A stretch of 64,000 nucleotides of DNA from Microbacterium sp. Bi121 (GTDB lineage: Bacteria > Actinomycetota > Actinomycetes > Actinomycetales > Microbacteriaceae), in the NCBI RefSeq assembly GCF_918698005.1, contig NZ_CAKKLJ010000006.1, positions 1-64,000 of the forward strand. Reading direction: 5' to 3'. The notes beneath the pieces are model-generated. The model searched no databases, had not been told where the DNA came from, and worked only from the letters and a program-made list of their open reading frames with translations. This document shows, piece by piece, positions 1 through 9,296 of this stretch. The first letter of the stretch is position 1, and each line of letters opens with the position of its first letter. The position numbers and the translations under genes are program-made.

Positions 1-252
1 CACCCACGCCCCGTCCCCCGCCGAACCGACGGACGACACCGCACCCAGCACCTCATGGCCCATCACCACTGGGCGCTCATGCGCGTACTCGTCGTGCGCG
101 ATGTGCACGTCCGTGCCGCATATCCCGGTCGCGAGCACGTCCACGACCGCCTGCCCTGCCCCGGCAATGGGAACCGGCACCCGACCGACCTCGATCCCCT
201 CGACGCCGTCAGCGTTCTTGATGACGGCGGGCATGGTCGTAGCGTCGGCCAT
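1..252 (-). CDS. Zinc-dependent alcohol/polyol dehydrogenase, N-terminal part (cut by window start)
   Basis: The first 84 residues of a medium-chain dehydrogenase are present; the gene runs off the left edge. The catalytic-zinc site is visible as GICGTDVH followed by MGHEVLG, which supply the Cys and the His-Glu pair typical of sorbitol, idonate and threonine dehydrogenases. The Rossmann domain lies outside the window, so substrate and cofactor cannot be read. The ATG sits one base after the stop of the aldolase gene upstream, with a GAGGGG Shine-Dalgarno inside the aldolase 3' end, so it is translated as part of the galactonate operon. A role in oxidising a sugar or sugar acid that feeds this pathway is inference from the neighbours. 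Confidence 0.85.
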   Translation of the reverse strand, partial: MADATTMPAVIKNADGVEGIEVGRVPVPIAGAGQAVVDVLATGICGTDVHIAHDEYAHERPVVMGHEVLGAVSSVGSAGDGAWV

Positions 253-253
253 C

Positions 254-895
254 TCAGCCCCTCACGGCTTTCCGGAACGCCGCCGCCCGCCGGGCCAGCG
301 CCACGAGGTCGCCACCGGGCCTCGCCGCGTCCCCGACCAGAGGGCCGCCGACGCCGAACCCGAAAGCGCCGGCCTCGAGGAAGGCCGGGATCGATTCGAT
401 CCACACGCCGCCGACGGGAATGATCCGCGCCTCCGGGAACGGATCCCGAACGGCCTGGATGAAGCCGGCTCCGAGAGCCGAGGCCGGGAACAGCTTGACC
501 GCGGCCGCACCGAGGTCGAGCCCGCGCTGGATCTCGGTCGGCGTGTAGACGCCCGGAAGCACCCCGATCCCCTGGGCGATCGCGAGCTCGACGGATGCCG
601 TCAGCGTGGGAGTCACGATGAACTGCGCTCCGGCGGCGACGGCGCGGTCGACGTCGGCCGCGGTGAGCACGGTGCCGGCGCCGATGAGAGCGTGACCCGG
701 GGCATCCGCCACGATCTGGGCGATGGCCTCCTCAGCATCGGCGAGCGTCAGCGTGACCTCGAGCGTCGTGACTCCTTCGCGGATGAGCGTCTGAGCGGCG
801 GCGACGGTCGCGTCGACGTCGGTGCCGCGCAGGATGGCGATCAGGCGGTCGGAGCCGATGCGGTCGCGCAGGGTGTCGTTGTCCACCGTCGTCAT
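254..895 (-). CDS. KDPG/KDPGal-type aldolase
   Basis: A 213-residue class I aldolase of the Eda/DgoA family, which splits 2-keto-3-deoxy-6-phospho(galacto/gluco)nate into pyruvate and glyceraldehyde 3-phosphate. The family pattern is clear: LIAILRG near the N terminus, LEVTLT with the catalytic Glu, GAGTVL, the VTPTL strand, and AAAVKLFPAS with the Schiff-base Lys, then a GGV phosphate-binding loop. The length is normal for the family. It follows the DgoD-type dehydratase gene with a 10-base gap and a GGTGAG Shine-Dalgarno. This context favours the phosphogalactonate substrate (DgoA role) over the Entner-Doudoroff one, but the sequence alone does not separate them. Confidence 0.9.
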   Translation of the reverse strand: MTTVDNDTLRDRIGSDRLIAILRGTDVDATVAAAQTLIREGVTTLEVTLTLADAEEAIAQIVADAPGHALIGAGTVLTAADVDRAVAAGAQFIVTPTLTASVELAIAQGIGVLPGVYTPTEIQRGLDLGAAAVKLFPASALGAGFIQAVRDPFPEARIIPVGGVWIESIPAFLEAGAFGFGVGGPLVGDAARPGGDLVALARRAAAFRKAVRG

Positions 896-905
896 GTCGA
901 TCAGC

Positions 906-2063
906 TCACCATTCCGCCACGGATCCGTCGGCGTGCCGCCAGACCGGGTTCTGCCACCGTTCCCAGCGAGAGGCCGCCTCGCGCACCGCCGTCTCGTCGA
1001 TCTCGATGCCGAGCCCTGGCCCGGTGAGCAGCGGGAAGCATCCGTCCTGGAACGCCAGCGGGGCCTTGTCCACGACGTAGTCGAGCACCTCGGCCCCGGT
1101 GTTGTAGTGGATCCCGATCGACTGCTCCTGGATGAGGTGGTTCGGCGTCGAGAAGGCCACCTGCAGGCACGCGGCGAGCGCCAGTGGCCCCAGGGGACAG
1201 TGCGGAGCCAGCAGGGCGTCGAAGGTCTCGGCCAGCGCCGCGATCCTGCGCGTCTCGGAGATTCCGCCTGCATGCGACAGATCGGGCTGGACGATCGCGA
1301 CGCCCGCCTGGAGCACGGGGAGGAACTCCTGCCGGTTGTAGAGACGCTCCCCCGTCGCGATCGGGATGCTGGTGGCGTCGGTCACACGGCCGATCATGTG
1401 CGAGCTCTCGGGGACGACGGGCTCCTCGATGAAGAACGGATGCAGCGGCTCGAGCATCGGCGCAAGACGCCGTGCTGTCGCCACGGTGAACCGCCCGTGC
1501 AGGTCGACGGCGACGTCGCGGTCCGGTCCGAGCACCTCGCGGGCGCTCGCGACCCTGGCGACCACGCCGTCGAGTTCCGCCATCGATCCGTTGCGGCTCA
1601 TCCGGCCCGATGCGTTCATCTTGACCGCCGTCAGCCCTGTCTCGATCTGCTCCGAGATGTGGTCGGCGACCTCCGCCGGGTCGTCACCGCCGACCCAGCC
1701 GTATGCCCGGATGCGGTCGCGCACAGCTCCGCCGAGCAGATCGTGCACCGGCACGCCGAGTCGCTTGCCCTTGAGGTCCCACAAGGCCTGATCGACACCC
1801 GAGACGGCGCTGGCCAGCACTGCACCGCCCCGGTAGAACTGACTCTTCGTCAGCACCTGCCAGTGGTCCTCGATCAACCCGGGGTCGCGTCCGACGAGGT
1901 ACGCGGCGAACTGGTCGACGGCTGCCCGGACGACGTCGGCGTAACCCTCGAGCGACGCCTCTCCCCACCCGACGAGGCCGTCGCCGGTCTCGATGCGGAC
2001 GAAGAGCCACCGCGGTGCGACGGGGAACGATTCGACACGTGTGATCACGGATCGTTCGGTCAC
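906..2063 (-). CDS. dgoD: D-galactonate dehydratase, enolase superfamily
   Basis: A 385-residue mandelate racemase/muconate lactonizing family member that closely follows E. coli DgoD, including the ending (QNPVWRHADGSVAEW). DgoD dehydrates D-galactonate to 2-keto-3-deoxygalactonate. Visible active-site elements are VDLHGR (metal Asp and acid His), FIEEPV (metal Glu), ATGERL (metal Glu) and APHCPLGP (second catalytic His). The start is GTG, 3 bases after the permease gene's stop. Together with the ABC transporter and aldolase it defines a De Ley-Doudoroff type galactonate route. Other aldonates cannot be fully excluded, because related dehydratases differ at few positions. Confidence 0.92.
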   Translation of the reverse strand: MTERSVITRVESFPVAPRWLFVRIETGDGLVGWGEASLEGYADVVRAAVDQFAAYLVGRDPGLIEDHWQVLTKSQFYRGGAVLASAVSGVDQALWDLKGKRLGVPVHDLLGGAVRDRIRAYGWVGGDDPAEVADHISEQIETGLTAVKMNASGRMSRNGSMAELDGVVARVASAREVLGPDRDVAVDLHGRFTVATARRLAPMLEPLHPFFIEEPVVPESSHMIGRVTDATSIPIATGERLYNRQEFLPVLQAGVAIVQPDLSHAGGISETRRIAALAETFDALLAPHCPLGPLALAACLQVAFSTPNHLIQEQSIGIHYNTGAEVLDYVVDKAPLAFQDGCFPLLTGPGLGIEIDETAVREAASRWERWQNPVWRHADGSVAEW

Positions 2064-2066
2064 GGC

Positions 2067-2948
2067 TCAGCCCTTCGTCGCACCGGCGGTGAGGCCGGAG
2101 ACGATGTACCGCTGCGTGAACAGCGCGATCAGCATGATGGGTGTCGTGACGACGACGGATGCCGCCATCAGCGCACCCCAGTCGATCGAGGCGTAGCCGA
2201 TGAAGTCGAAGATCGCGACCGGCAGTGTCTTGGTCGAGTTGCCGGAGAGCACGAGGGCGAACATGAAGTTGTTCCACGAGAAGATGAACGACAGGATCGT
2301 CGCCGTCGCGATGCCGGGGATCGACAGCGGCAGCGTGATCCGGAAGAATGCGCCGATCGCCGTGAGACCGTCCACCTGTCCCGATTCCTCGAGCTCCTCC
2401 GGCAGCTGATCGAAGAACGACATCATGATGTACAGGATCAGCGGCAGCGAGACGAACATGTGCGAGAGGATCAGCGGCAGGTAGCCGCCCGTCATCTTCA
2501 GCTGGGCGAAGATGAAGTACCACGGCACCAGCAGGCTGACGCCGGGGATGATGCGCGCCAGCAGCACCACCATCGCGGACTTGTTCATCAGGAAGCGACT
2601 CATCGCGTAGGCGGCCGGCACGGCCAGGACCAGCGACAGCGCTGTGGCCATGAACGCCACGAAGAACGAGTTCCAGATGTAGACGAGGTAGTTGCCACGC
2701 CGCGGGTCGAACACCGTGCCGTAGTTCTCGAGCGTCGGCTCGAAGATGAACGCCTGGCTGGAGTCGTAGATCTGCACGTTGAGCTTCAAGCTCGCGAGCA
2801 CCATCCAGACGATGGGTCCGAGGAAGGCGAGCACGATCACGGCGAGCCCGACGAATCGGCCGATGCCGGTCCAGCGGATCCGACGCCGACGGCGCAGAGG
2901 CGGTCGTCCCCCGCCGGTGACGAGGGTGCGGGTGTCGAGCGCGGTCAT
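2067..2948 (-). CDS. Carbohydrate ABC transporter permease, MalG family
   Basis: A 293-residue inner-membrane permease with about six hydrophobic segments after a basic N terminus. The cytoplasmic EAA loop that contacts the ATPase is visible around residues 190-215 (EESGQVDG...ITLPLSIPG). It starts with an ATGA overlap on the preceding permease gene, so the two are translationally coupled and expected to form a heterodimer. No ATPase gene is present in the operon, so a shared MsiK-like ATPase encoded elsewhere is likely, as in many actinobacterial CUT1 systems. Given dgoD next door, galactonate or a related sugar acid is the inferred cargo. Confidence 0.92.
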   Translation of the reverse strand: MTALDTRTLVTGGGRPPLRRRRRIRWTGIGRFVGLAVIVLAFLGPIVWMVLASLKLNVQIYDSSQAFIFEPTLENYGTVFDPRRGNYLVYIWNSFFVAFMATALSLVLAVPAAYAMSRFLMNKSAMVVLLARIIPGVSLLVPWYFIFAQLKMTGGYLPLILSHMFVSLPLILYIMMSFFDQLPEELEESGQVDGLTAIGAFFRITLPLSIPGIATATILSFIFSWNNFMFALVLSGNSTKTLPVAIFDFIGYASIDWGALMAASVVVTTPIMLIALFTQRYIVSGLTAGATKG

Positions 2949-3871
2949 GATTCCCGCCCCTTCCTCTGCATCTGGAGCACCCAGATCACGGCCAGGATGA
3001 GCAGGAAGAACAGGATCAGCACCGCTGAAGCCACCCCGTACTCGTTGTAGTCGAAGCTCAGACCGTAGGCGTAGACGTTCAGCGTCTCCACGTCGTGGAA
3101 GGCGCCACCGCCCTTGCCCTTGGTCGCGTACAGGATGTCGAACGTCTTCAGCGCATCGATTCCGCGCAGCAGGACGGCGGCGACGATGACCGGTCGCATG
3201 AGCGGAACCGTGACGTACCAGAATCTCTGCCAGCCGTTGGCGCCGTCGACCTTAGCCGCCTCCTGCGGCTCTTCGGAGAGGCTCGTGAGTCCTGCGAGCA
3301 GGATGAGGGCGACCATCGGGGTCCACTGCCAGATGTCGACGAACGTGAGCGTCGCCAGCGATGTCGACGGGTCGGCGAGCCACGGCTGGGGCGGGATGCC
3401 GACCCAGCCGAGCATCTCGTTGATGAAACCGATGTTCGGCTCGAACAGCAGCCGCCACATCATGCCGACCGCGACCGGCGTCGCGACCAGCGGCAGCAGG
3501 ATGATGGTGCGCACGGCGCCCTGACCGCGGAAGGGCTTCCACAGCAGCAGGGCGATGATCATCCCGAGGATCAGCTCGAACAGCAGCGCGCCACCGGTGA
3601 ATGCGAAGGTGCGCCAGACCGCCGGCCAGAAGCGCTCGGTGTCCGTGAGTACCCCGAGGTAGTTCTCGAGGCCGTTGAAGTCGAATTTCCTGCGCACCGA
3701 CCGCTTGGCGTCGGTGAAGCTGAGGAACAGGGTCCATCCGAGCGGGATGGCCAGCAGCAGGACGGTGAAGGCGATGGAGGGCCCTGCGAACAGCCATTTG
3801 CGGTGCCGGTTGGCCCAGCGGCTGAAGCGCTCCCCCACCCCGACCTGCTCGGGGGTCTGAAGTGCAGTCAT
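2945..3871 (-). CDS. Carbohydrate ABC transporter permease, MalF family
   Basis: A 308-residue permease with a cytoplasmic basic start (RWANRHRKW), about six membrane spans and an EAA loop near residues 215-240 (EEPQEAAKVDGANGW...VTVPLMRP). It is the MalF-type partner of the MalG-type permease that overlaps its 3' end by four bases. The start was set at the ATG after the intercistronic gap that follows the binding-protein gene. An upstream in-frame extension would read through the stem-loop and gives only arginine- and proline-rich sequence, so it was rejected. Confidence 0.92.
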   Translation of the reverse strand: MTALQTPEQVGVGERFSRWANRHRKWLFAGPSIAFTVLLLAIPLGWTLFLSFTDAKRSVRRKFDFNGLENYLGVLTDTERFWPAVWRTFAFTGGALLFELILGMIIALLLWKPFRGQGAVRTIILLPLVATPVAVGMMWRLLFEPNIGFINEMLGWVGIPPQPWLADPSTSLATLTFVDIWQWTPMVALILLAGLTSLSEEPQEAAKVDGANGWQRFWYVTVPLMRPVIVAAVLLRGIDALKTFDILYATKGKGGGAFHDVETLNVYAYGLSFDYNEYGVASAVLILFFLLILAVIWVLQMQRKGRES

Positions 3872-3893
3872 GGGTGCTTCCGTGGTGGTGGGC

Positions 3894-3924
3894 GTCGCCG
3901 CCCCGGCTGGGCCGGGGCGACGAC
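3894..3924 (-). terminator. Intercistronic stem-loop between the binding-protein and permease genes
   Basis: CCCCGGC (3901-3907) pairs with GCCGGGG (3911-3917) over a 3-base loop, and the stem extends with one mismatch to 3894/3924. There is no clear U tract on the minus-strand transcript. It lies in the 67-base gap between the lipoprotein gene and malF-like gene. A partial terminator or 3' mRNA stabiliser giving more binding protein than permease is inferred. Confidence 0.6.
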
Positions 3925-3938
3925 GGGAGCGGTCCGGT

Positions 3939-5249
3939 TTATTCGGAGTCCTCGACGAGGAACTCGTCGAACGCCGAGTTCGCGCTCTTGGCGGCAGCAT
4001 CCACATCTCCGCCCGAGATGGCTGCGACGATGGGGTCGCCGACGATTTCACGGGCCTGAGCGACCTGGATCACCAGCGGCCGGTCCTCGCCGACGCCGTT
4101 CTCGCCGTTGGTCTTGATCGCCTCGACCAGCTCGGCCGGATAGTCGGCTGTCGCGTCCGGGTCCTCCCAGATCGACGTGCGAGCGCCCATGACGCCGAGC
4201 TTCGACATCTCGAGCGTGACCTCCTGGGAGGTCGCCCAGCGGATGAACTGCCATGCGGCGGACTGGTTCTCCGACGACTCGTTGATCGCCAGCGCCCAGG
4301 CTGCGACGTTGTACGGCTTGGAGCCGGCCGAGCCCTCCGGGAACGAGGCGAATCCGACCTGGTCGGACACCGTCGACTGCGACGGATCGGTCATGTTCTT
4401 GTAGAGGCTGTCTGCGTCGGCGATGAACGCGGCCTGCCCCTGCTGGAAGACCGCGAACGCTTCTGCCCAGCTCATCTCGGGGTTGATGGTCGCGTCGGTG
4501 TGGTTGCGGATCAGGTCGCCGTAGAACTTGTACGCGCCCACGGCCTCCGGGCTGTCGATCGCCGAGGTGCCGTCGTCGTTAATCCACTTTCCGCCGGAGC
4601 TGAAAAGGAATGCGCTGAACTGGGTGACCGCTGCCGACTTCCCCGTCCGGCCGATGTAGCCGGCCACGTCGGGATGCATCTCGTGGATCTTGGCCGCCGC
4701 GGCATCCAGCTCCTCGAGTGTGGTCGGCACCTCGAGTCCTGCCTCTTCGAGGAGGTCCTTGCGGTAGTACAGCACGGTGCGCTCGGTGATGATCGGAACG
4801 CCGACGACGGCGTCCTCGTACGACGTCAGCGATGCGGGGCCGGACTGGAAGTCGGACCAGTCCCACTCGGAGTCGCCCTCGACCTGCTCGGTGATGTCCG
4901 AGAGGTAGCCGTTGCTCGCGAACAGCTTGTTCTCCTGCAAGGGGCGGTACATGAGGACGTCGATCTCATCGGTTCCGGCGTTGAGCTTGACGTTGTACTG
5001 GTCGGAGAGCTGATCCTCGGCCAGCTGGGATAGCTCGACCTTGGCTCCGGTCTCCTCCTCGAACTGGGGAATGAGGTCCTTGATCGTCTCCGTCCAGACG
5101 TGGTTCGCGAGGGTGACGCGAATGGTCGTTCCCTCGATCCCCTCTTCCGGATCGATGTCCGAGCCTCCGCTGCAGCTGACGAGTGCACCGGCGATCACTG
5201 CTGTCGTTGCCGCCGCGAGGAAGCGGGCGGTCTTGGATCCGTACTTCAC
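3939..5249 (-). CDS. Extracellular sugar/sugar-acid-binding lipoprotein of ABC transporter
   Basis: A 436-residue family 1 solute-binding protein and the first gene of the galactonate operon. With the GTG start chosen here the N terminus is a lipoprotein signal: KYGSKTAR, a hydrophobic stretch, then LVSC with the lipid-anchored Cys, followed by a Gly/Ser linker. A further upstream in-frame GTG at 5312 would add 21 polar residues before the signal and is less likely. The body has the usual pattern of these receptors (LIPQFEEETG, WAEAFAVFQQGQAAF, AWQFIRWATSQE). It should capture the substrate outside the membrane for the two permeases downstream. Cargo assignment rests on dgoD. Confidence 0.9.
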   Translation of the reverse strand: MKYGSKTARFLAAATTAVIAGALVSCSGGSDIDPEEGIEGTTIRVTLANHVWTETIKDLIPQFEEETGAKVELSQLAEDQLSDQYNVKLNAGTDEIDVLMYRPLQENKLFASNGYLSDITEQVEGDSEWDWSDFQSGPASLTSYEDAVVGVPIITERTVLYYRKDLLEEAGLEVPTTLEELDAAAAKIHEMHPDVAGYIGRTGKSAAVTQFSAFLFSSGGKWINDDGTSAIDSPEAVGAYKFYGDLIRNHTDATINPEMSWAEAFAVFQQGQAAFIADADSLYKNMTDPSQSTVSDQVGFASFPEGSAGSKPYNVAAWALAINESSENQSAAWQFIRWATSQEVTLEMSKLGVMGARTSIWEDPDATADYPAELVEAIKTNGENGVGEDRPLVIQVAQAREIVGDPIVAAISGGDVDAAAKSANSAFDEFLVEDSE

Positions 5250-5343
5250 TGTGACTCCGTCCTGCCGTGCGTCATCGCGCGGCATCCTGGGGGCAAGCCG
5301 ATGTTCCGTCACATCTGCCCGTCGTTATATCTGCCCAGTGGTC

Positions 5344-5373
5344 AAGATAGCGATGACAAGTAATACTTTTCAA
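5344..5373 (-). promoter_or_regulatory. Promoter of the galactonate operon
   Basis: On the minus strand TTGAAA (5373-5368) and TATCTT (5349-5344) are separated by 18 bases, a good sigma-70-type match in an AT-richer island. The -35 overlaps the -35 of the divergent regulator gene. The mRNA leader to the GTG at 5249 would be about 88 bases. Confidence 0.5.
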
Positions 5374-5397
5374 CCCTGTATATCGAAAAGATAAGAT
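5369..5397 (+). promoter_or_regulatory. Promoter of the FadR/GntR regulator gene, probably leaderless
   Basis: TTCAAC (5369-5374), 17 bases, TAAGAT (5392-5397), then six bases to the ATG at 5404. This spacing puts the transcription start at or next to the ATG. CTTTTC (5366-5371) and GAAAAG (5385-5390) form a dyad inside the promoter that could be the operator. Confidence 0.5.
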
Positions 5398-5403
5398 CAA
5401 GCC

Positions 5404-6183
5404 ATGGCCACACCCTCGGGCATCGACGTCGATCCCGCTCTCACACCGGCGCGCGATCTGCGCAACCTCGTCCTCGACGCGCTCGGGCGGGAGATCTGCT
5501 CAGGCGTGATCGCCGTCGGGGCGATCTTCACCACGGAGTCGATCGAAGGCCGATTCCGCGTGTCACGCCCCGTCGTGCGCGAGGCCCTGCGGGCATTGGA
5601 AGCGCTGGGGCTCGTCGAGACGAAGCGCCGCGTCGGCGTGCGCGTGATGCCGGCGACCCGCTGGAACGCCTACGACCTGCAGGTGATCCGTTGGCGCCTC
5701 GCCGGCCCCAGCCGGGTCGCACAGCTGCGTTCCCTGACAGAGCTGCGGGGGGCGATCGAACCGGCCGCCGCCCGACTGGCCGCGATCAGGGTGCCGCTGA
5801 ACGAGGCCGGCGAACTCGTCGGGCTCGCCGGCCGCCTCTGGGCGGCGGGCAGACAGGGAGACGCCGAGGAGTTCCTGCGCCTGGATCTGCAGTTCCACCA
5901 GATGATCCTGCGCCTGAGCGGCAATGAGATGTTCGAGCAACTGCATCATCTCGTCGAAGAGGTGCTGCTCAGCCGGGCGCAGTACAACCTGATGCCGCAG
6001 TATCCGGCCACCGAGGCACTGCAGTGGCACGTCGACATCGCCACGGCGATCCAGACCGGCAACGCCGACAAAGCCGCCCAGTCGATGATCGCGATCACGG
6101 AGCGGGCTCTCGTCGAGATGAGCACGATCTGGGACAGAGACGGCGACACCCCGACCAGCGAGGCGCTGACCGGGGCATCCTGA
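5404..6183 (+). CDS. FadR/GntR-family transcriptional regulator with FCD domain
   Basis: A 259-residue regulator. Residues about 15-90 form the winged helix (LRNLVLDALGREICSGVI...RFRVSRPVVREALRALEALGLVETKRRVGVRV), and the rest is an all-helical FCD ligand domain with the metal/ligand pattern D..FH (RLDLQFHQMI) and a later H in WHVDI. FCD regulators usually bind small carboxylic or sugar acids, which suits a galactonate operon. It is transcribed divergently from that operon through a 154-base region with overlapping promoters, so local repression relieved by a pathway intermediate is the natural expectation (inference). Confidence 0.9.
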   Translation: MATPSGIDVDPALTPARDLRNLVLDALGREICSGVIAVGAIFTTESIEGRFRVSRPVVREALRALEALGLVETKRRVGVRVMPATRWNAYDLQVIRWRLAGPSRVAQLRSLTELRGAIEPAAARLAAIRVPLNEAGELVGLAGRLWAAGRQGDAEEFLRLDLQFHQMILRLSGNEMFEQLHHLVEEVLLSRAQYNLMPQYPATEALQWHVDIATAIQTGNADKAAQSMIAITERALVEMSTIWDRDGDTPTSEALTGAS

Positions 6184-6196
6184 CTGGCGCCTGCCG

Positions 6197-6951
<755 letters not shown>

Positions 6952-6955
<4 letters not shown>

Positions 6956-8403
6956 GACACGGATCGCAGTGCTTCTGCCGGGCTGAGACGTGCCGCTCGC
7001 CAGCCGCCGAATGCGCCGGCGATGACGCCGCCGAGCACGGCGATGCCGACGGCGGCGAGGATGACTGTCGGGGTGAACGGTGCCGTCAGGACGATGTCAG
7101 CGGCGGCGGCTTGCTGGAACATCCCCCCTGTCGGACGCCCCATGCCGCCGCTCGTGCCGTTCTCCATCGCTGAGGAGGATGCCGAGATCGTCGGCTGGAT
7201 CACGTTCACGAGGACGATGCCGCAGATGCCGAGTACGAGTCCTGCGACCCCGCCGATCAGCCCCTGGACCATGGACTCGCCCGCTACCTGGCGCACGACC
7301 CGGCCGTCGGACCAACCGATGGCCTTCAGCGTTCCGAACTCCCTCGTACGGCGAGAGACGCCCGACATCGTGAGCAGCACCGCCAGCAGCAGCGCCACCA
7401 CGAGGACGATGACCGACAGCCAGGTGCCGAGGTTCGTGATCATCGCGGTCGCGCTCGTGAGCGAGCCCGAGACGGTGGCCGCGAGCTCGGACTGCGAACT
7501 GACCGTGACGTCGTCGAGCGAGTCCGTGAGCGCCGTCTGGACCCCGTCGATCTCCGAGGCGGAGTCCGCCTGCACGTAGACCGTGGAGACGACGCCCTCC
7601 AGATCGGCGAGGCTCTGCGCCGTCGTCAGCGGGAGGTACACGTCTGCTGCGGTGTCCGCGGCATCCGACGTCGACGACACGATGCCGATCACCTCGACGT
7701 CGGAGCCGGCGACGTCGATCGTGTCTCCGACGGCGATCTCGTTCGTGGTCGCGTACGAACTGTCGACCAGGGCCACGAGGGAATCAGAGTCGTCAGCGCC
7801 GAGGCCGCGGCCGTCGCTCACCTCGACCGAGGCGAGCGGGCCGATCGCCGACGCCGTCGGGTCGATTCCGAGGACGGAGAACGAGTCGACGCCGAACGAG
7901 CTGCCGCCGTTCCCATCCGGACCGCCCTGCGACGGCTGACCCTCGCCGGGCGCGCCCTGCGCGGTCTGATCGGCGGCCCCGCCGGCCGGCATCTCACCGG
8001 TGAACGTCGTATTGGTCAGGCTCAGTGCCGCGGATGCCGCGGCGACGCCTTCCGTGCCGAGGACGTCCTCGAGCACCGAGGCGTCCAGCGTGCCGCGCAT
8101 CATGTCGGCCATCAGACGCGACTGGCTGATCGTCGTGGTGTCATCGGCGCTCTCGCCGGCATCCGCTTCGAAATCGAAGCGCGCACCGCCGCCCTCGCCC
8201 GGCTCGGTCGCCTCACCGGTGACCGTGAGGTCGGTGCCGACACCGTACACCGACTCCAGCGCCTGCGCCTGCGCATCGCGCACCCCGGCGGTCAGCGCAT
8301 TCACGACGATCACGAGGGCGATCGCGATAGCGAGACCGACCGCGACGATCACCGTCTGCTTCTTGCGTCCGGCGATCTCTCGCCGCAGATATCTTGCGTA
8401 CAT
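6952..8403 (-). CDS. ABC transporter permease, MacB/FtsX family
   Basis: A 483-residue permease with the MacB layout: one membrane helix at residues about 17-40, a large extracytoplasmic domain (about 41-325) rich in Asp, Gly and Ser, then three helices (about 330-355, 385-410, 445-470) that form the FtsX domain ending LSPAEALRSVS. The extracytoplasmic part holds low-complexity Gly/Gln/Pro stretches and a Met/Gly-rich segment near residue 420. The Shine-Dalgarno GAAGGAG lies four bases before the ATG. It is the first gene of the exporter operon and is divergent from the response regulator. Confidence 0.9.
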
Positions 8404-8518
8404 CTCACTCCTTCGGCCGGGATCGTCCCGGGCTCGATCTGAAGTTAAGGAGGGCGCGTATGGGCAGCAGATGATCGGACGATGAGATTCCTATCAGTGC
8501 GAGGACTCACAGACCACG

Positions 8519-8546
8519 CATAGCGTTCTCCATAGAAATCGCATAG
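8519..8546 (+). promoter_or_regulatory. Triple CATAG direct repeat, likely response-regulator operator
   Basis: CATAG occurs at 8519, 8531 and 8542, a 12- and 11-base phase, so all three copies face the same side of the helix. OmpR-type regulators bind such direct repeats. If the regulator mRNA starts near its ATG (CAGAAT at 8556-8561 as -10), the repeats span about -49 to -22. The region also lies upstream of the divergent exporter genes. Confidence 0.5.
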
Positions 8547-8567
8547 GTGATTCCTCAGAATGAAGTC

Positions 8568-9296
8568 ATGACCTCTGAGCTGCCCGAACTCCACCGCCCC
8601 GACGGATCCCCGCTGCGCATCCTCGCCGTCGACGATGAGCAGATGCTCACCGATCTGTTGGCGATGGCCCTGCGGATGGAGGGCTGGGAGGTGCGGACGG
8701 CATCGTCCGGCCTCGAGGCGCTGCAGGTCGCCCGCGAGTTCGAGCCGGACGCCCTCGTGCTCGACATCATGATGCCCGATCTCGACGGCATGAGCGTGCT
8801 GCGGCGGCTGCGCGAGTCGGGCAACCTCGTGCCCGTTCTGTTCCTGACGGCGAAGGATGCCGTCGGCGACCGCATCGCGGGTCTCACCGCGGGCGGAGAC
8901 GACTACGTCACCAAGCCCTTCAGCCTGGAGGAGGTCATCGCGCGCCTGCGCGCCATCATCCGTCGCACCGGCGTCGCCACGGTCGACGACGGCCAGTCGA
9001 TCCTGCGCGTCGGCGACCTCACGCTCAATGAGGACAGCCATGAGGTCGAGCGCGACGGCACCGAGATCGAGCTCACCGCGACGGAGTTCGAGCTGCTGCG
9101 CTATCTCATGCGCAACGAGCGGCGCGTCCTGTCGAAGGCGCAGATCCTCGACCGCGTCTGGAGCTACGACTTCGGCGGCAAGTCCTCGGTCGTCGAACTG
9201 TACATCTCGTACCTGCGCAAGAAGATCGACGCGGGGCGCACGCCGCTCCTGCACACCGTCCGCGGCGTCGGGTACATGATCAAGGCCCCGCAGTGA
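8568..9296 (+). CDS. OmpR-family response regulator
   Basis: A 242-residue two-component regulator. The receiver domain (residues about 9-125) has the acidic pair in AVDDE, the phospho-acceptor Asp in LVLDIMMPD, the Thr of FLTAKD and the Lys of YVTKPF. The C-terminal winged helix (about 145-240) ends with the family pattern VELYISYLRKKID...VRGVGYMI. An in-frame GTG 21 bases upstream is possible, but it lacks a ribosome site and the ATG fits a -10 box six bases away. It overlaps the kinase gene by four bases and probably controls itself and the divergent exporter. Confidence 0.92.
   Translation: MTSELPELHRPDGSPLRILAVDDEQMLTDLLAMALRMEGWEVRTASSGLEALQVAREFEPDALVLDIMMPDLDGMSVLRRLRESGNLVPVLFLTAKDAVGDRIAGLTAGGDDYVTKPFSLEEVIARLRAIIRRTGVATVDDGQSILRVGDLTLNEDSHEVERDGTEIELTATEFELLRYLMRNERRVLSKAQILDRVWSYDFGGKSSVVELYISYLRKKIDAGRTPLLHTVRGVGYMIKAPQ

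Noticed and set aside
822..3050. Very long plus-strand reading frame opposite the galactonate operon
   Set aside because: It is rich in Arg, Asp, Glu and Val, has no domain, and is the usual antisense shadow of high-GC genes on the minus strand.
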